Assembly: GCF_026151205.1 (NCBI RefSeq) | Contig: NC_087073.1 | Coordinates: 1,302,001 to 1,366,000, forward strand | Length of the DNA stretch: 64,000 nt | Origin: Bolinopsis microptera | Lineage: Eukaryota > Ctenophora > Tentaculata > Lobata > Bolinopsidae | Direction of reading: 5' to 3' | Part shown: one piece after another, positions 41,908 to 54,600 of the stretch | Position numbering within the stretch: position 1 is the first letter of the stretch | Layout: each line of letters opens with the position of its first letter | Notes under the pieces: generated by a model | What the model was told of the DNA's origin: nothing | Seen by the model: the letters and a program-made list of their open reading frames with translations, nothing else | Databases searched by the model: none | Program-made: the position numbers and the translations under genes

Positions 41908-43229
41908 ACAGTCCTCCTTCAGGTTCATTGAGGAAATCGCCTGTATTAATAGTAATACGCCCAGCCAGTAATATAAGGTTTACTGGGACTCTTTGAATTT
42001 TATTAACAATGAATTTGAGTTGGTTTCATTTGTATTATATTAAAAGTTGCTGGAAATCCAAACGTCCAGGAGAGAGGCATGGTTTTGAAAATTAGGACAC
42101 ACCCGGGGAGTAGGGGGGTCTGAAAATTTGTGATTTTGGCGGACGTCCTAAATAGATGGCCCCTTATATAAATAATGTAACTACATTAATTGACGATGTC
42201 AATTCTTCGCAGCTCGGTGAGGCCCACAGCCCAGTAATATTATAGCGCATCTTGCCGAAATTTTTAACGGGTGATACTCGTAAAATATCTGTAAAATATC
42301 TGTCCCATATATTGGACCGTCGACGAGTCCAACTCGGCGCGCGTCCTGGTAGGTTGTAAACCTACAACGAAATTTTAACAAATATGGCCTGGTTCATTAT
42401 TAATGGTTAACGCATTGCACGACAACTAATTTCACTAATATTACTGAATATTACTGCGAATATTACTTAATATTCAATATTACTAACAGTAATATTATAA
42501 TTGATTAACGATGTCAATCATTCGCTGCTCGGCAAGGTTTGTCATACGTTGTATGACCCGCCGCGCACGAGTGTGCGGCTCCCCCTGTATCGTAGAAACT
42601 TCCCTGTATCGTAGAAACTCTACAGGGCCGGGGTGGTCGTGTCCACTATAGTGAAATTAATATAAAACGACAATGGAGGTCATGACGTGATAAAAGGCAA
42701 AACCCATTGGTGCATTTTGCCGATCTACCGATGTCGATCATGGTTGCGAGAAAACTTATTTGATGCGCGGCACGGCCCAATAGACAATAGTGCATCGCGC
42801 TACAAATATTATTAATACTCTACCAGGGGTTTTTATTCACCTAACCATGTGCTTTCGCGCCACTTCGGGCGCGCTACTGCAAGCGTAAGGGCTCTGGATA
42901 GAGCAAGGGTTTTTAAATTATTTTGCGGTTAATATTCTGTTTGTAGTTTGTTACTGTTCATGTTAGGTTGCAATTGGCCGGTCCGGAAGTACGAGTTTCT
43001 TTTGTTACATAGTACGGCGTAAGACTCTAAACCCTTATTACCCTATTACCCTAACCCTTGACGGATGTTACTCTTCTAAATTTTTTCGAAGTAGCGTGCG
43101 CCGCTTGCTTCTCGAAATGTTGGCCCGATGGTAAGTACCACGCGCGAAGTAGCGCGCGCTGGGCCAGATCATTAACAATGGTCAACCCTAATTCCCTCAC
43201 CCGGCCCGGCCCGCCACCGTACAAGAACT
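41908..43229. other. Gene-free, mobile-element-like region
   Basis: No coding segment recognised. Diverged repeats of GACGATGTCAATTCTTCGC occur near 42,192 and 42,509, with a related CCGATGTCGATCATGG near 42,727. CCCTGTATCGTAGAAACT is repeated in tandem near 42,583-42,620. GCGCGAAGTAGCGCGCGC near 43,142 is partly palindromic. I cannot assign these to a named family. Confidence 0.4.
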
Positions 43230-43637
43230 AGACCATATGGCATGCAAATACTAGGCCATAAACATTTTGAAAAGGAGCATACGAAACCCATTTTTAATAG
43301 GTTAAAAATTCTTACGGCTCAAAACTTGTACAAATATCACTGTATTTTAGAATTCTCTAAGATTATCAAGTACCACTGCCCATACTCCCTTTATGAGGCT
43401 ATCAACATTTCAAACCGTGCAACGAGTCTAACAGTTATTCTTCTAAATAAATCAAATACCTTTTTGTTTAATGCAGCCAAGCTTTGGAACACTGTTCATA
43501 AAAAAATTTTAACTTCAAGCAATTGTCTAGAAACTTCCATTAACTTGATAAAATTGAGAACGAAAGCACTATTAATACAATCACAGGCTGCTGACTTAAA
43601 AGAGACTTGGACTCCAAACAATTTTAAGTTACAGTAA
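43230..43637 (+). pseudogene. Non-LTR retrotransposon RT C-terminal fragment
   Basis: An open frame of 131 codons encodes HFEKEHTKPIFNRLKILTAQ, then NLYKYHCILE, and further on NAAKLWNTVHKKIL. These are typical of the C-terminal part of L2/CR1/Daphne-like ORF2 proteins. RT catalytic motifs are absent upstream, so this is a 5'-truncated copy. It is in better frame than the LINE copies at the start of the window. It is plus-strand and not part of a host gene. Confidence 0.8.
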
Positions 43638-44261
43638 TTTAATCTAATTGCAGCAGCACATAACATAATTTAAACTATTTCTATCATTATTGTACTACAG
43701 ACTGAAAATATCTCAGATCTATTTTGGGCGTTTTTAACAACTTGTAGTTGTAATTCTTAAATATTAGATATCCTAATTTATAACTTTTTAATCAGAGTGA
43801 ATTAATAATTGAGATTTGATAATTTATTTATTTGATAGTTTAGTCTGATATTGATATTAATATTGATTATATTGATATTGTTATTATTGAATGAAGCTAA
43901 TTCCAGACATAAATAATACTACTTCTATTAACAAAGGGACTTGGAGTATAAACGACCAATTTTGCATAATTGTCTTTCCAACCACGAATTCAGGAGGCAA
44001 GGGTGGGTGCGTAAACTTTATGGTCTGCACTCTCAGATCCTGTATCACCCTGGATTCATTTCGACGTATTTTTGGTAAAAGTATACATATACTTTCTGGT
44101 CACTCTCTTGCTACTCCAAGTCCCCTAAGATATATGGTCTAAAGTTTGCACTAGTTATATATATAAAATATGTTTTTGTCTGCTTTAACTGATACTAAAT
44201 AAAATTGTTGTTTTCTTGAAATTGTTGTTTTCTTGAGAGTCCGGCGCGGACCCCGTTGGAG
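43638..44261. other. LINE 3' flank, no gene
   Basis: AT-rich, with TTGATATT repeats near 43,850-43,885 that may be the 3' tail of the preceding LINE fragment. A plus-strand 83-codon frame at 43,891 has no recognised domain and looks like a possible LINE-derived fragment. Confidence 0.35.
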
Positions 44262-44287
44262 TTAATACATTGAGTTATTGTATTCAC

Positions 44288-44546
44288 CAGTTTCGCACGC
44301 TGCATTTAGCAAAGTAGTCATGACAACGACATTACTTTGCAAAGTTTAAAAGCTAGAGCTGCGATCTTTTATTTAGCCCAAAATTAAACCTTTCGCGATA
44401 ATTCAAAATCTAAGTTGTCCCAAATTTGCCTCCTGGGGAGCTAACTTTAAATTTACGAAACGTAAATTTTGTTGAAAACCGGAAGGTTCTATTTATTTTA
44501 CTTTTGGAGATATACCCCAGCCGGTAGGGTTTGCTGGGCCTAACCT
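44288..44546 (+). repeat. Direct repeat A (about 250 bp)
   Basis: This block, from CAGTTTCGCACGCTGC to GGTAGGGTTTGCTGGGC, recurs at about 45,043-45,297 in the same orientation with about 90% identity by eye. The 500-bp interval and the direct orientation could reflect a solo duplication or remnants of a terminal-repeat element, but no primer-binding site or coding domain is visible between them. Confidence 0.75.
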
Positions 44547-45039
44547 ACGCGCGTTTAAAAGAATTTGCACTTTCATTTTAAAACGTTCACTTTGACAAAC
44601 CATAACTCTCCACCAATCAAGTCAATTTTTACCTGGAGACCTCAGGCTATTATGTTCATAAACATACGCCGAATAGAGATTCGGCGGAATGACAGGCTGA
44701 GCGCGGCCCAGTAAGTCAATTTTCAATTTTAAAATACCAAAAGAAAGTAAAGAATTTTGCCAACACGAAAGGGGATCCCTGGATGGGGTAATAAAAACGC
44801 GATCTTCACTCTCAAAATCGACTTTTAAAACTTTCCGCCGAAATTATAAGTCTTATATCGCAAAACATCCCCCTACCTCCCTGCACCTCCCCCCCTTTCC
44901 CCCTTCCTTATGCTTTCTTCTGCAGCTGAACTATGAACTCTCAGCTTTTTCGCCCACCCAGAAAACCTTACCGCCTGCCGGGCTCGCTAGAGGTGATCGA
45001 TTTTCAACAGCACGTTTGTCCTCGCGCGTCACATCAAGT

Positions 45040-45297
45040 TCACCAGCTTTCGCACGCTGCATTTAGCATACAGCATAGTAATCATGACAACGACATTACT
45101 TTGCAAAGTTTAAAAGCTGCGATCTTTCATTTAGCCCAAAATCAAACTTTCGGTTTAATTCAGAATCTAAGTTGTCCCAAATTTTGCTCCTGGGGAGCTA
45201 ACTTTAAATTTACGAGACGCAAATTTTGTTGAAAACCGGAAGGTTCTATTTATTTTACTTTTGGAGATATACCCCAGCCGGTAGGGTTTGCTGGGCA
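45040..45297 (+). repeat. Direct repeat B (about 250 bp)
   Basis: Second copy of the block at 44,288-44,546, sharing CGACATTACTTTGCAAAG, CTGGGGAGCTAACTTTAA and GATATACCCCAGCCGG. It differs by several small indels such as CATACAGCATAG near the start. Confidence 0.75.
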
Positions 45298-45298
45298 A

Positions 45299-45696
45299 AT
45301 ATAAACACAACGACTTAAAATTAATTAAAAGGAATAATATATTACAAATTTGACTGATTTTTTGTAACCACAGCTTCTCCAGATAAGAAGTAACATCCAA
45401 AATATCGAGAAAATAACTCGGTTAACAGCCCACTACACTGTCAAGCTGATAAATTAATTAATAAACATTCAATGTATTCTATGCGACTAGTTAACAATCG
45501 CCCAAACATTCAACGCAACTTGGTTATTTTATATGATTATTCTATAAAATTATTTTATAAAATTATTCTATATAATATATAAATAAGATCGAAATTAAAA
45601 TCCCGAATCTTAAACGAGATTAGTTACTGGTAAATATGCTACTGGTTACTAGGTCACTGGTTACTCGGTAAAAACTCGGTGACTAGCTAATAGTCT
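45299..45696. other. 3' flank of the Ly6-like gene
   Basis: AT-rich, with direct repeats of ATTATTCTATAAAATTATT near 45,530-45,570. Near the gene end (45,625-45,690) are diverged units of CTACTGGTTACTAGG type, the same family as in the gene's introns 1 and 2. Confidence 0.5.
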
Positions 45697-48600
45697 CTAA
45701 AGTAGTAGGACGAGTAGAGGTAGAGCTGCAGCCAGTGAAAGGGAGAACGAGACAGCGTCAGACTCAGTGTCAGTGTCAGTGTCAGTGTCAGTGTCAGTGT
45801 CAGTGTCAGTGTCAGTGTCAGTGTCAGTGTCAGACTCAAACTTGATATCACCTGAAAGAGTTATAAATTGAGAAATAATAATATTGAGGAGCACTAACTA
45901 CTACAGTTTGGGAGAAAGGAAAAAGCAGCGGTAATTCGGGGTTTGCGGTAAATCGGGGTTTGCAGTAAATCGGGGTTTTACTATATTACAGAATGGTTCA
46001 GAAACAATTATAAAATCTACCACAGTTCTCTTACTTTTGGTGATCCCATCAGACCGGCCAACCCAGAATAGTTATCACTGACATTTGAACTATTGTTAGT
46101 AATTAAAAACTCACAATGGTCGTCCGCGTCCAGCAGTTTTATAACCACGTCTCCCTTCTGGCTGTCATACACAGCCTGCACGTCAGAACATGTTATCGAG
46201 TGAGGCACGCATTGCTTTAGAAGAATTGACACGTTCTCAATCTCAAAATTCTCCATATTGTCGAAGCTAAATTCGAAGCTGAAGAATTTGATTTAAGTGT
46301 TAAATTCAATTTATAATATCAAATTACATCGGACTAAGCATTTTGACGATCAGGTGTTTTAAGTATTGCAGGGTTATTGTATTCAGTTAAACAAAAATCA
46401 CAATGCTGGCAAGCATGACCGCGCCTCTTAACAGTTATATTCACAATACTATTTACCCCCTTTACTATTTACCACCTTTACTATTTACCCCCTTTACTAT
46501 TTACCCCCTTTACTATTTACCACCTTTACTATTTACCCCCTTTACTATTTACCACCTTTACTTTTTACCCCCTTTATTATTTACCCCCTTAACTATTTAC
46601 CACCTGTACTTTTAATATACCCCCTTTACTAGTATACCCCTTTACTATAATTATACCTCTTTATTGTTTTTCAGGCATTAAGACTCATAGAAAGTAGTTC
46701 AGCAGGTATATTTAAGTTCAAAACATTCTAATTCAATGTTTAAGATGACAGGAATAAGAAATAGTTATGTGAAGGTTTTTAAGAAATTTGCGCAAAATAC
46801 GCGCCTGCAGCATGTTTTACGAAATTCGGTAAAAAACCCAAAATCGCCATATTCAGGTGCCTTAAAATCATGTTAAAATTGAGTTAGAGATCTGAAACTT
46901 TGCAGGGCGTGACCCAGAGGCACATATTAGGTGCGATGGGTGCGGGATCGCACAATTTACCGTTTTCCGCACATTTCCACATAATTTATTGTTTTCCGCA
47001 CATTTTGTAATTTTCTGCATATTTCCGCATAATCTAGCATTTCCCGCGTAATTTCGCATAATTTTTAAATTTTCGCGTTAAGATTTTCGAGTGTAAAAAC
47101 CAAAAAGTCTTTAAAAGTCGGGCCCTTTTAGGACCGTGACTCAGGCCCTTTCGGGACCCTGACCCAGGCCCTTTTGGAACTCATACCTAGGCCACGTGAC
47201 CCAGTTACCACGTGACCCAGGCCCTTTTGGGACCCTGACCGAGGCCCTTTCGGGACCGTGACCCAGGCCCTTTTGGAACTCATGCCTAGGCCACGTGACC
47301 CGGTTACCACGTGACCCAGGCCCTTTCGGGACCGTGACCCAAGCCCTTTCGGGACCGTGACCCAGGCCCTTTCGGGACCGTGACCCAGGCCGTTATGGAA
47401 CCCTCGTCGTTACCGTATTTCGATTATAGTGTATCAGTTATCATTCGTAACTTCACCACATCATCTGATTACTCTATATATCACATCACAACGTCATGGA
47501 CCGTTTCCTAAAGAAACGAACAGCTACAGACAATGACCCATCATCAAGCTCATCACACAAGAAACAGAAGATACCTGCATCAGCAAAACAAGGGGATATC
47601 TCAGCAGCATGGCGAGCTCAAGAGTTTGGTTCACATTTTTACGAATCTGGGGGGAAGAGAGGCGTCTTCAAATAACTGTCTCCTGATCTCTACCAGATCA
47701 AGTCACTGTTCTCGGATAACTGAATCTCAATATAGTTATTGTGAATATAACAGCAACGGTAATGCTTGCCAGCATTGTGATATGATTGTTAGCGGCCAAA
47801 GAAGCTATATTCACTCGGCGGCTGGTGACATTTAATGAAAAATTTGCTAGACTGGGGTCAGATAGAATGGGGTCAGATAGCGCCCCATTAGCGATAATAT
47901 GGCACGAAGCTACCTATTGCTGGGAGGAAAGATGAGAACGTATCTTCAACCTAGGTCAATGCTATAAGGTATTTTACTGAAGACAGAATTGGTGAAAGTC
48001 GGGAAATTATTCTGTGAGTGTGGGCAGACAATTGTTCCGCTCAGAACAAATGCTAGACGGCTTTGTACTACGGCTTACACTGCGTTATGTTCGCTCATAA
48101 ACAGCCCTGACCTCGATCTTGACACGATAACACTATAACAGTGAAATATCTGGAGCCAGGCCATACGTTCAGGAGCGCTGACTCGTTCCACCATAAAGTG
48201 GAACTGTCCATCAAACAGTGCGGACAGCTACATAATTATGACTTATGAGGACTTTGTTGGTACAGTGGAAAAGGTGATACTGCTGTTTCTAATTTCTATG
48301 GCCTGTTCGGACTTTCATTCTTGGCCTAGGTCACGTCATATCGGACAAGCAACCGCTGCAAAACAGAAAGACCACTGCTCGAGAAGGTTATCAGGTTTCA
48401 GCGTGGCTCGGTCCAAATGGAATGGAAATCAGAGCACAACGAGGTTTCCTTCCGTTCTGCTCCATTTCTGCGGCAGAAAGAAGAGAATCATAGCTTTCCC
48501 ACAAAATCAACCACAGGGTATAGCAAGCAAAGAAAGATATGGTTCAAAAACTTTGTAGACTTATGAGCCCCCGCAGTCGAGTATTTTGGGTTGATCTTCC

Positions 48601-51600
48601 CAGCTCTGACCATGTAGCAGATCTCAATAGAGAATTTTATTAATATTTATTAATGAGTATTTTCATTTACCAGTTATTTATGTACAGGATTATTTACAAT
48701 TATATTATATTACCGTTATATTTTTATACGCTTGTTTTTCTTTGCCTTATAGGCTATTGGTGACTAGGCTACTGGTTACTAGACTACTAGTTACTAGGTT
48801 CCTTCTCATGGGCAACCATGGGGATTTGATAGGTTCCTGGTTATTATAAAGTTACTAGGTTACTAGGTTATTAGGTTCCTGGTTATTAAGTTACTAGGTT
48901 ACTAGGTTACTTGTTACTAGGTTACTGGTTACCAGGTTAATGGTTACTAGGTTACCGATTTCTTGGTTACTGGTTACTGTATTTATCAGAGAGTACCTGA
49001 GTTTCATTGAGACTGTCGCACACTCCATGTTGCTATCCTCACACGTTACCATCTCCGGGGTCTTACAGTCAGCTGAAAGGGAATCACATTACATAACCCC
49101 TCTCCAGACACATTACAGAACCCCTCTAGACACATTACAGAACCCCCTCCAGACACATTACAGAACCCCCTCCAGACACATACAGAACCCCCTCCAGACA
49201 CATTACAGAACCCCCTCCAGACACATTACAGAACCCCCTCCAGACACATTACAGAACCCCCTCCAGACACATTACAGAACCCCCTCTAGACACATTACAG
49301 AACCCCCTCCAGACACATTACAGAACCCCCTCCAGACACATTATAGAACCCCCTCCGGTACATTACAGAACCCCCTCCCAGACACATTAGAGAACCCCTC
49401 CAGACACATTACAGAACCCCCTCCAGACACATTACAGAACCCCCTCCAGACACATTACAGAACCCCCTCCAGACACATTACAGAACCCCCTCCAGACACA
49501 TCACAGAACCCCCTCCAGACACATTACAGAACCCCCTCCAGACACATTACAGAACCCTCTCCAGACACATTACAGAACCCCCTCCCAGACACATTACAGA
49601 ACCCCCTCCAGACACATTACAGGACCCCCTCCAGACACATTACAGAACCCCCTCCAGACACATTACAGAACCCCCTCTAGACACATTACAGAACCCCCTA
49701 CAGACACATTACAGAACCCCCTCCCAGACACATTACAGAACCCCCTCCAGACACATTACAGAACCCCCTCCAGACACATTACAGAACCCCCTCCAGACAC
49801 ATTACAGAACCCCCTCCAGACACATTACAGAACCCCTCCAGACACATTACAGAACCCTCTCCAGACACATTACAGAACCCCCTCGAGACACATTACAGAA
49901 CCCCTCCAGACACATACAGAACCCCCTCTAGACACATTACAGAACCCCCTCCAGACACATTACAGAACCCCCTTCAGACACATTACAGAACTCCCTCCAG
50001 ACACATTACAGAACCCCTCCAGACACATTACAGAACCCCCTCCAGACACATTACAGAACCCCCTCCAGACACATTACAGAACCCCCTCCAGACACATTAC
50101 AGAACCCCCTCCAGACACATTACAGAACCCCCTCCAGACACATTACAGAACCCCCTCCAGACACATTACAGAACCCCCTCCAGACACATTACAGAACCCC
50201 CTCCCAGACACATTACAGAACCCCTCCAGACACATTACAGAACCCTCTCCAGACACATTACAGAACCCCCTCGAGACACATTACAGAACCCCTCCAGACA
50301 CATACAGAACCCCCTCTAGACACATTACAGAACCCCCTCCAGACACATTACAGAACCCCCTTCAGACACATTACAGAACTCCCTCCAGACACATTACAGA
50401 ACCCCTCCAGACACATTACAGAACCCCCTCCAGACACATTACAGAACCCCCTCCAGACACATTACAGAACCCCCTCCAGACACATTACAGAACCCCCTCC
50501 TGACACATTACAGAACCCCCTCCAGACACATTACAGAACCCCCTCCAGACACATTACAGAACCCCCTCGAGACACATTACAGAACCCCCTCCAGACACAT
50601 TACAGAACCCCCTCCAGACACATTACAGAACCCCCTCCAGACACATTACAGAACCCCCTCCAGACACATTACAGAACCCCCTCCAGACACATTACAGAAC
50701 CCCCTCCAGACACATTACAGAACCCCCTCCAGACACATTACAGAACCCCCTCCTGACACATTACAGAACCCCCTCCAGACACATTACAGAACCCCCTCCA
50801 GACACATTACAGAACCCCCTCGAGACACATTACAGAACCCCCTCCAGACACATTACAGAACCCCCTCTAGACACATTACAGAACCCCCTCCAGACACATT
50901 ACAGAACCCCCTCTAGACACATTACAGAACCCCCTCCAGACACATTACAGAACCCCCTCCAGACACATACAGAACCCCCTCCAGAAACATTACAGAACCC
51001 CTCCAGACACATACAGAACCCCCTCTAGACACATTACAGAACCCCTCCAGACACATTACAGAACCCCTCCAGACACATTACAGAACCCCTCCAGACACAT
51101 ACAGAACCCCCTCTAGACACATTACAGAACCCCCTCCAGACACATTACAGAATCCCCTCCAGACACATTACAGAACCCCTCCAGACACATTACAGAACCC
51201 CCTCCAGACACATTACAGAACCCCCTCCAGACACATTACAGAACCCCTCCAGACACATACAGAACCCCCTCCAGACACATTACAGAACCCCCTCCAGACA
51301 CATTACAAAACCCCTCCAGACACATTACAGAACCCCCCCCCCAGACACATTACAGAACCCCTCCAGACACATTACAGAACCCTCTCCAGACACATTACAG
51401 AACCCCCTCCAGACACATTACAGAACCCCCTCCAGACACATTACAGAACCCGTCCAGACACATACAGAACCCCCTCTAGACACATTACAGAACCCCCTAC
51501 AGACACATTACAGAACCCCATTCAGACACATTACAGAACCCCCTCCAGACACATTACAGAACCCCTCCAGACACATACAGAACCCCCTCTAGACACATTT

Positions 51601-54600
51601 CAGAACCCCCTCCAGACATATTACAGAACCCCCTTCAGACACATTACAGAACCCCCTCCAGACACATTACAGAACCCCTCCAGACACATACAGAACCCCC
51701 TCTAGACACATTACAGAACCCCCTCCAGACACATTACAGAACCCCCTTCAGACACATTACAGAACTCCCTCCAGACACATTACAGAACCCCTCCAGACAC
51801 ATTACAGAACCCCCTCCAGACACATTACAGAACCCCCTCCAGACACATTACAGAACCCCCTCCAGACACATTACAGAACCCCCTCCAGACACATTACAGA
51901 ACCCCCTCCAGACACATTACAGAACCCCCTCCAGACACATTACAGAACCCCCTCCAGACACATTACAGAACCCCCTCCCAGACACATTACAGAACCCCTC
52001 CAGACACATTACAGAACCCTCTCCAGACACATTACAGAACCCCCTCGAGACACATTACAGAACCCCTCCAGACACATACAGAACCCCCTCTAGACACATT
52101 ACAGAACCCCCTCCAGACACATTACAGAACCCCCTTCAGACACATTACAGAACTCCCTCCAGACACATTACAGAACCCCTCCAGACACATTACAGAACCC
52201 CCTCCAGACACATTACAGAACCCCCTCCAGACACATTACAGAACCCCCTCCAGACACATTACAGAACCCCCTCCAGACACATTACAGAACCCCCTCCAGA
52301 CACATTACAGAACCCCCTCCAGACACATTACAGAACCCCCTCCCAGACACATTACAGAACCCCCTCCAGACACATTACAGAACCCCCTCCAGACACATTA
52401 CAGAACCCCCTCGAGACACATTACAGAACCCCCTCCAGACACATTACAGAACCCCCTCTAGACACATTACAGAACCCCCTCCAGACACATTACAGAACCC
52501 CCTCTAGACACATTACAGAACCCCCTCCAGACACATTACAGAACCCCCTCCAGACACATACAGAACCCCCTCCAGAAACATTACAGAACCCCTCCAGACA
52601 CATACAGAACCCCCTCTAGACACATTACAGAACCCCTCCAGACACATTACAGAACCCCTCCAGACACATTACAGAACCCCTCCAGACACAGACAGAACCC
52701 CCTCTAGACACATTACAGAACCCCCTCCAGACACATTACAGAATCCCCTCCAGACACATTACAGAACCCCTCCAGACACATTACAGAACCCCCTCCAGAC
52801 ACATTACAGAACCCCCTCCAGACACATTACAGAACCCCTCCAGACACATACAGAACCCCCTCCAGACACATTACAGAACCCCCTCCAGACACATTACAAA
52901 ACCCCTCCAGACACATTACAGAACCCCCCCCCCCAGACACATTACAGAACCCCTCCAGACACATTACAGAACCCTCTCCAGACACATTACAGAACCCCCT
53001 CCAGACACATTACAGAACCCCCTCCAGACACATTACAGAACCCCTCCAGACACATACAGAACCCCCTCTAGACACATTACAGAACCCCCTACAGACACAT
53101 TACAGAACCCCATTCAGACACATTACAGAACCCCCTCCAGACACATTACAGAACCCCTCCAGACACATACAGAACCCCCTCTAGACACATTTCAGAACCC
53201 CCTCCAGACATATTACAGAACCCCCTTCAGACACATTACAGAACCCCCTCCAGACACATTACAGAACCCCTCCAGACACATACAGAACCCCCTCTAGACA
53301 CATTACAGAACCCCCTCCAGACACATTACAGAACCCCATCCAGACACATTACAGAACCCCCTCCAGACACATTACAGAACCTCCTCCAGACACATTACAT
53401 AACCCCCTCCAGACACATTACAGAACCCCCTCCAGACACATTACAGAACCCCCTCCAGACACATACAGAACCCCCTCTAGACACATTACAGAACCCCCTC
53501 CAGACACATTACAGAACCCCCTCCAGACACATTACAGAACCCCCTCTAGACACATTACAGAACCCCCCCAGACACATTACAGAACCCCCTCCAGACACAT
53601 TACAGAACCCCCTCCAGACACATTACAGAACCCCCTCCAGACACATTACAGAACCCCTCCAGACACATACAGAACCCCCTCCAGACACATTACAGAACCC
53701 CCTCCAGACACATTACAAAACCCCTCCAGACACATTACAGAACCCCCCCCCCCCCCCAGACACATTACAGAACCCCTCCAGACACATTACAGAACCCTCT
53801 CCAGACACATTACAGAACCCCCTCCAGACACATTACAGAACCCCCTCCAGACACATTACAGAACCCCTCCAGACACATACAGAACCCCCTCTAGAGTCTA
53901 GACACATTACAGAACCCCCTCCAGACACATTACAGAACCCCCTCCAGACACATTACAGAACCCCCTCCAGACACATTACAGAACCTCCTCTATACAGTGG
54001 CGTAACTTTGCCTGTTGGCGCCCCCTCCCCTTTTGGCGCCCCTCCCTAAAATTAAACAAATTGTGTGATTTTAGAGGATACCGATAAAATCTCTTAAAAA
54101 ATGTGTTTCTAGAGCAAAGCGCGCAGTTTTTTTAGTACCCCCTTAGTCTTAAACTCGTACTTTCATTACTGAATCAAATGAGCAGAAATCATTACAGATC
54201 TTTAAAAATATTTTTGCACGATTTGCACGATTTAACAAATTTCTTGAATGAGGAAACAGTAAAAGCTTGAAAAACAAAAGGTCAGGAAACCGAGGGCCGA
54301 TAAGAAATCGTGACAACTTCACTCATACGAAGCAAAGAAGTTGAAAAGAATTCGACACGAGATGACACTTACCTCCAGCTGCTGGTTACTAGGCTACTGG
54401 TTACTAGGGTACTGGTTACTAGACTACTGTGTACTAGGTTACTAGGCTACTGGTTACTAGGTTATTAGGCTACTGGTTACCAGGTTACTGGTTACTAAGC
54501 TACTGGTTACTAGGCTACTGGGTAGTGGGTACTAGGTTACTAGGCTACTGGTTACTAGGTTATTAGGCTACTGGTTACCAGGTTACTGGTTACTAAGCTA

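Larger units (their letters stand above)
46396..47785. mobile_element. Possible old transposon with inverted ends
   Basis: ATCACAATGCTGGCAAGCAT at about 46,397 and its reverse complement ATGCTTGCCAGCATTGTGAT at about 47,760 face each other, with further inverted similarity in GTTATATTCACAATA. They enclose 1.4 kb that includes two minisatellites and a hAT-like N-terminal fragment. No target duplication is evident, so this may be a decayed element in intron 2 of the Ly6-like gene. Confidence 0.5.

Noticed and set aside
43021-43062. Interstitial telomere repeat
   Set aside because: Only a couple of CCCTAACCC/CCCTATTA words occur, with no regular TTAGGG array.
48940-49680. A 246-codon plus-strand frame of TEPPPDTLQNP repeats
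   Set aside because: It runs antisense through an exon of the Ly6-like gene and into its minisatellite; no support as a gene.
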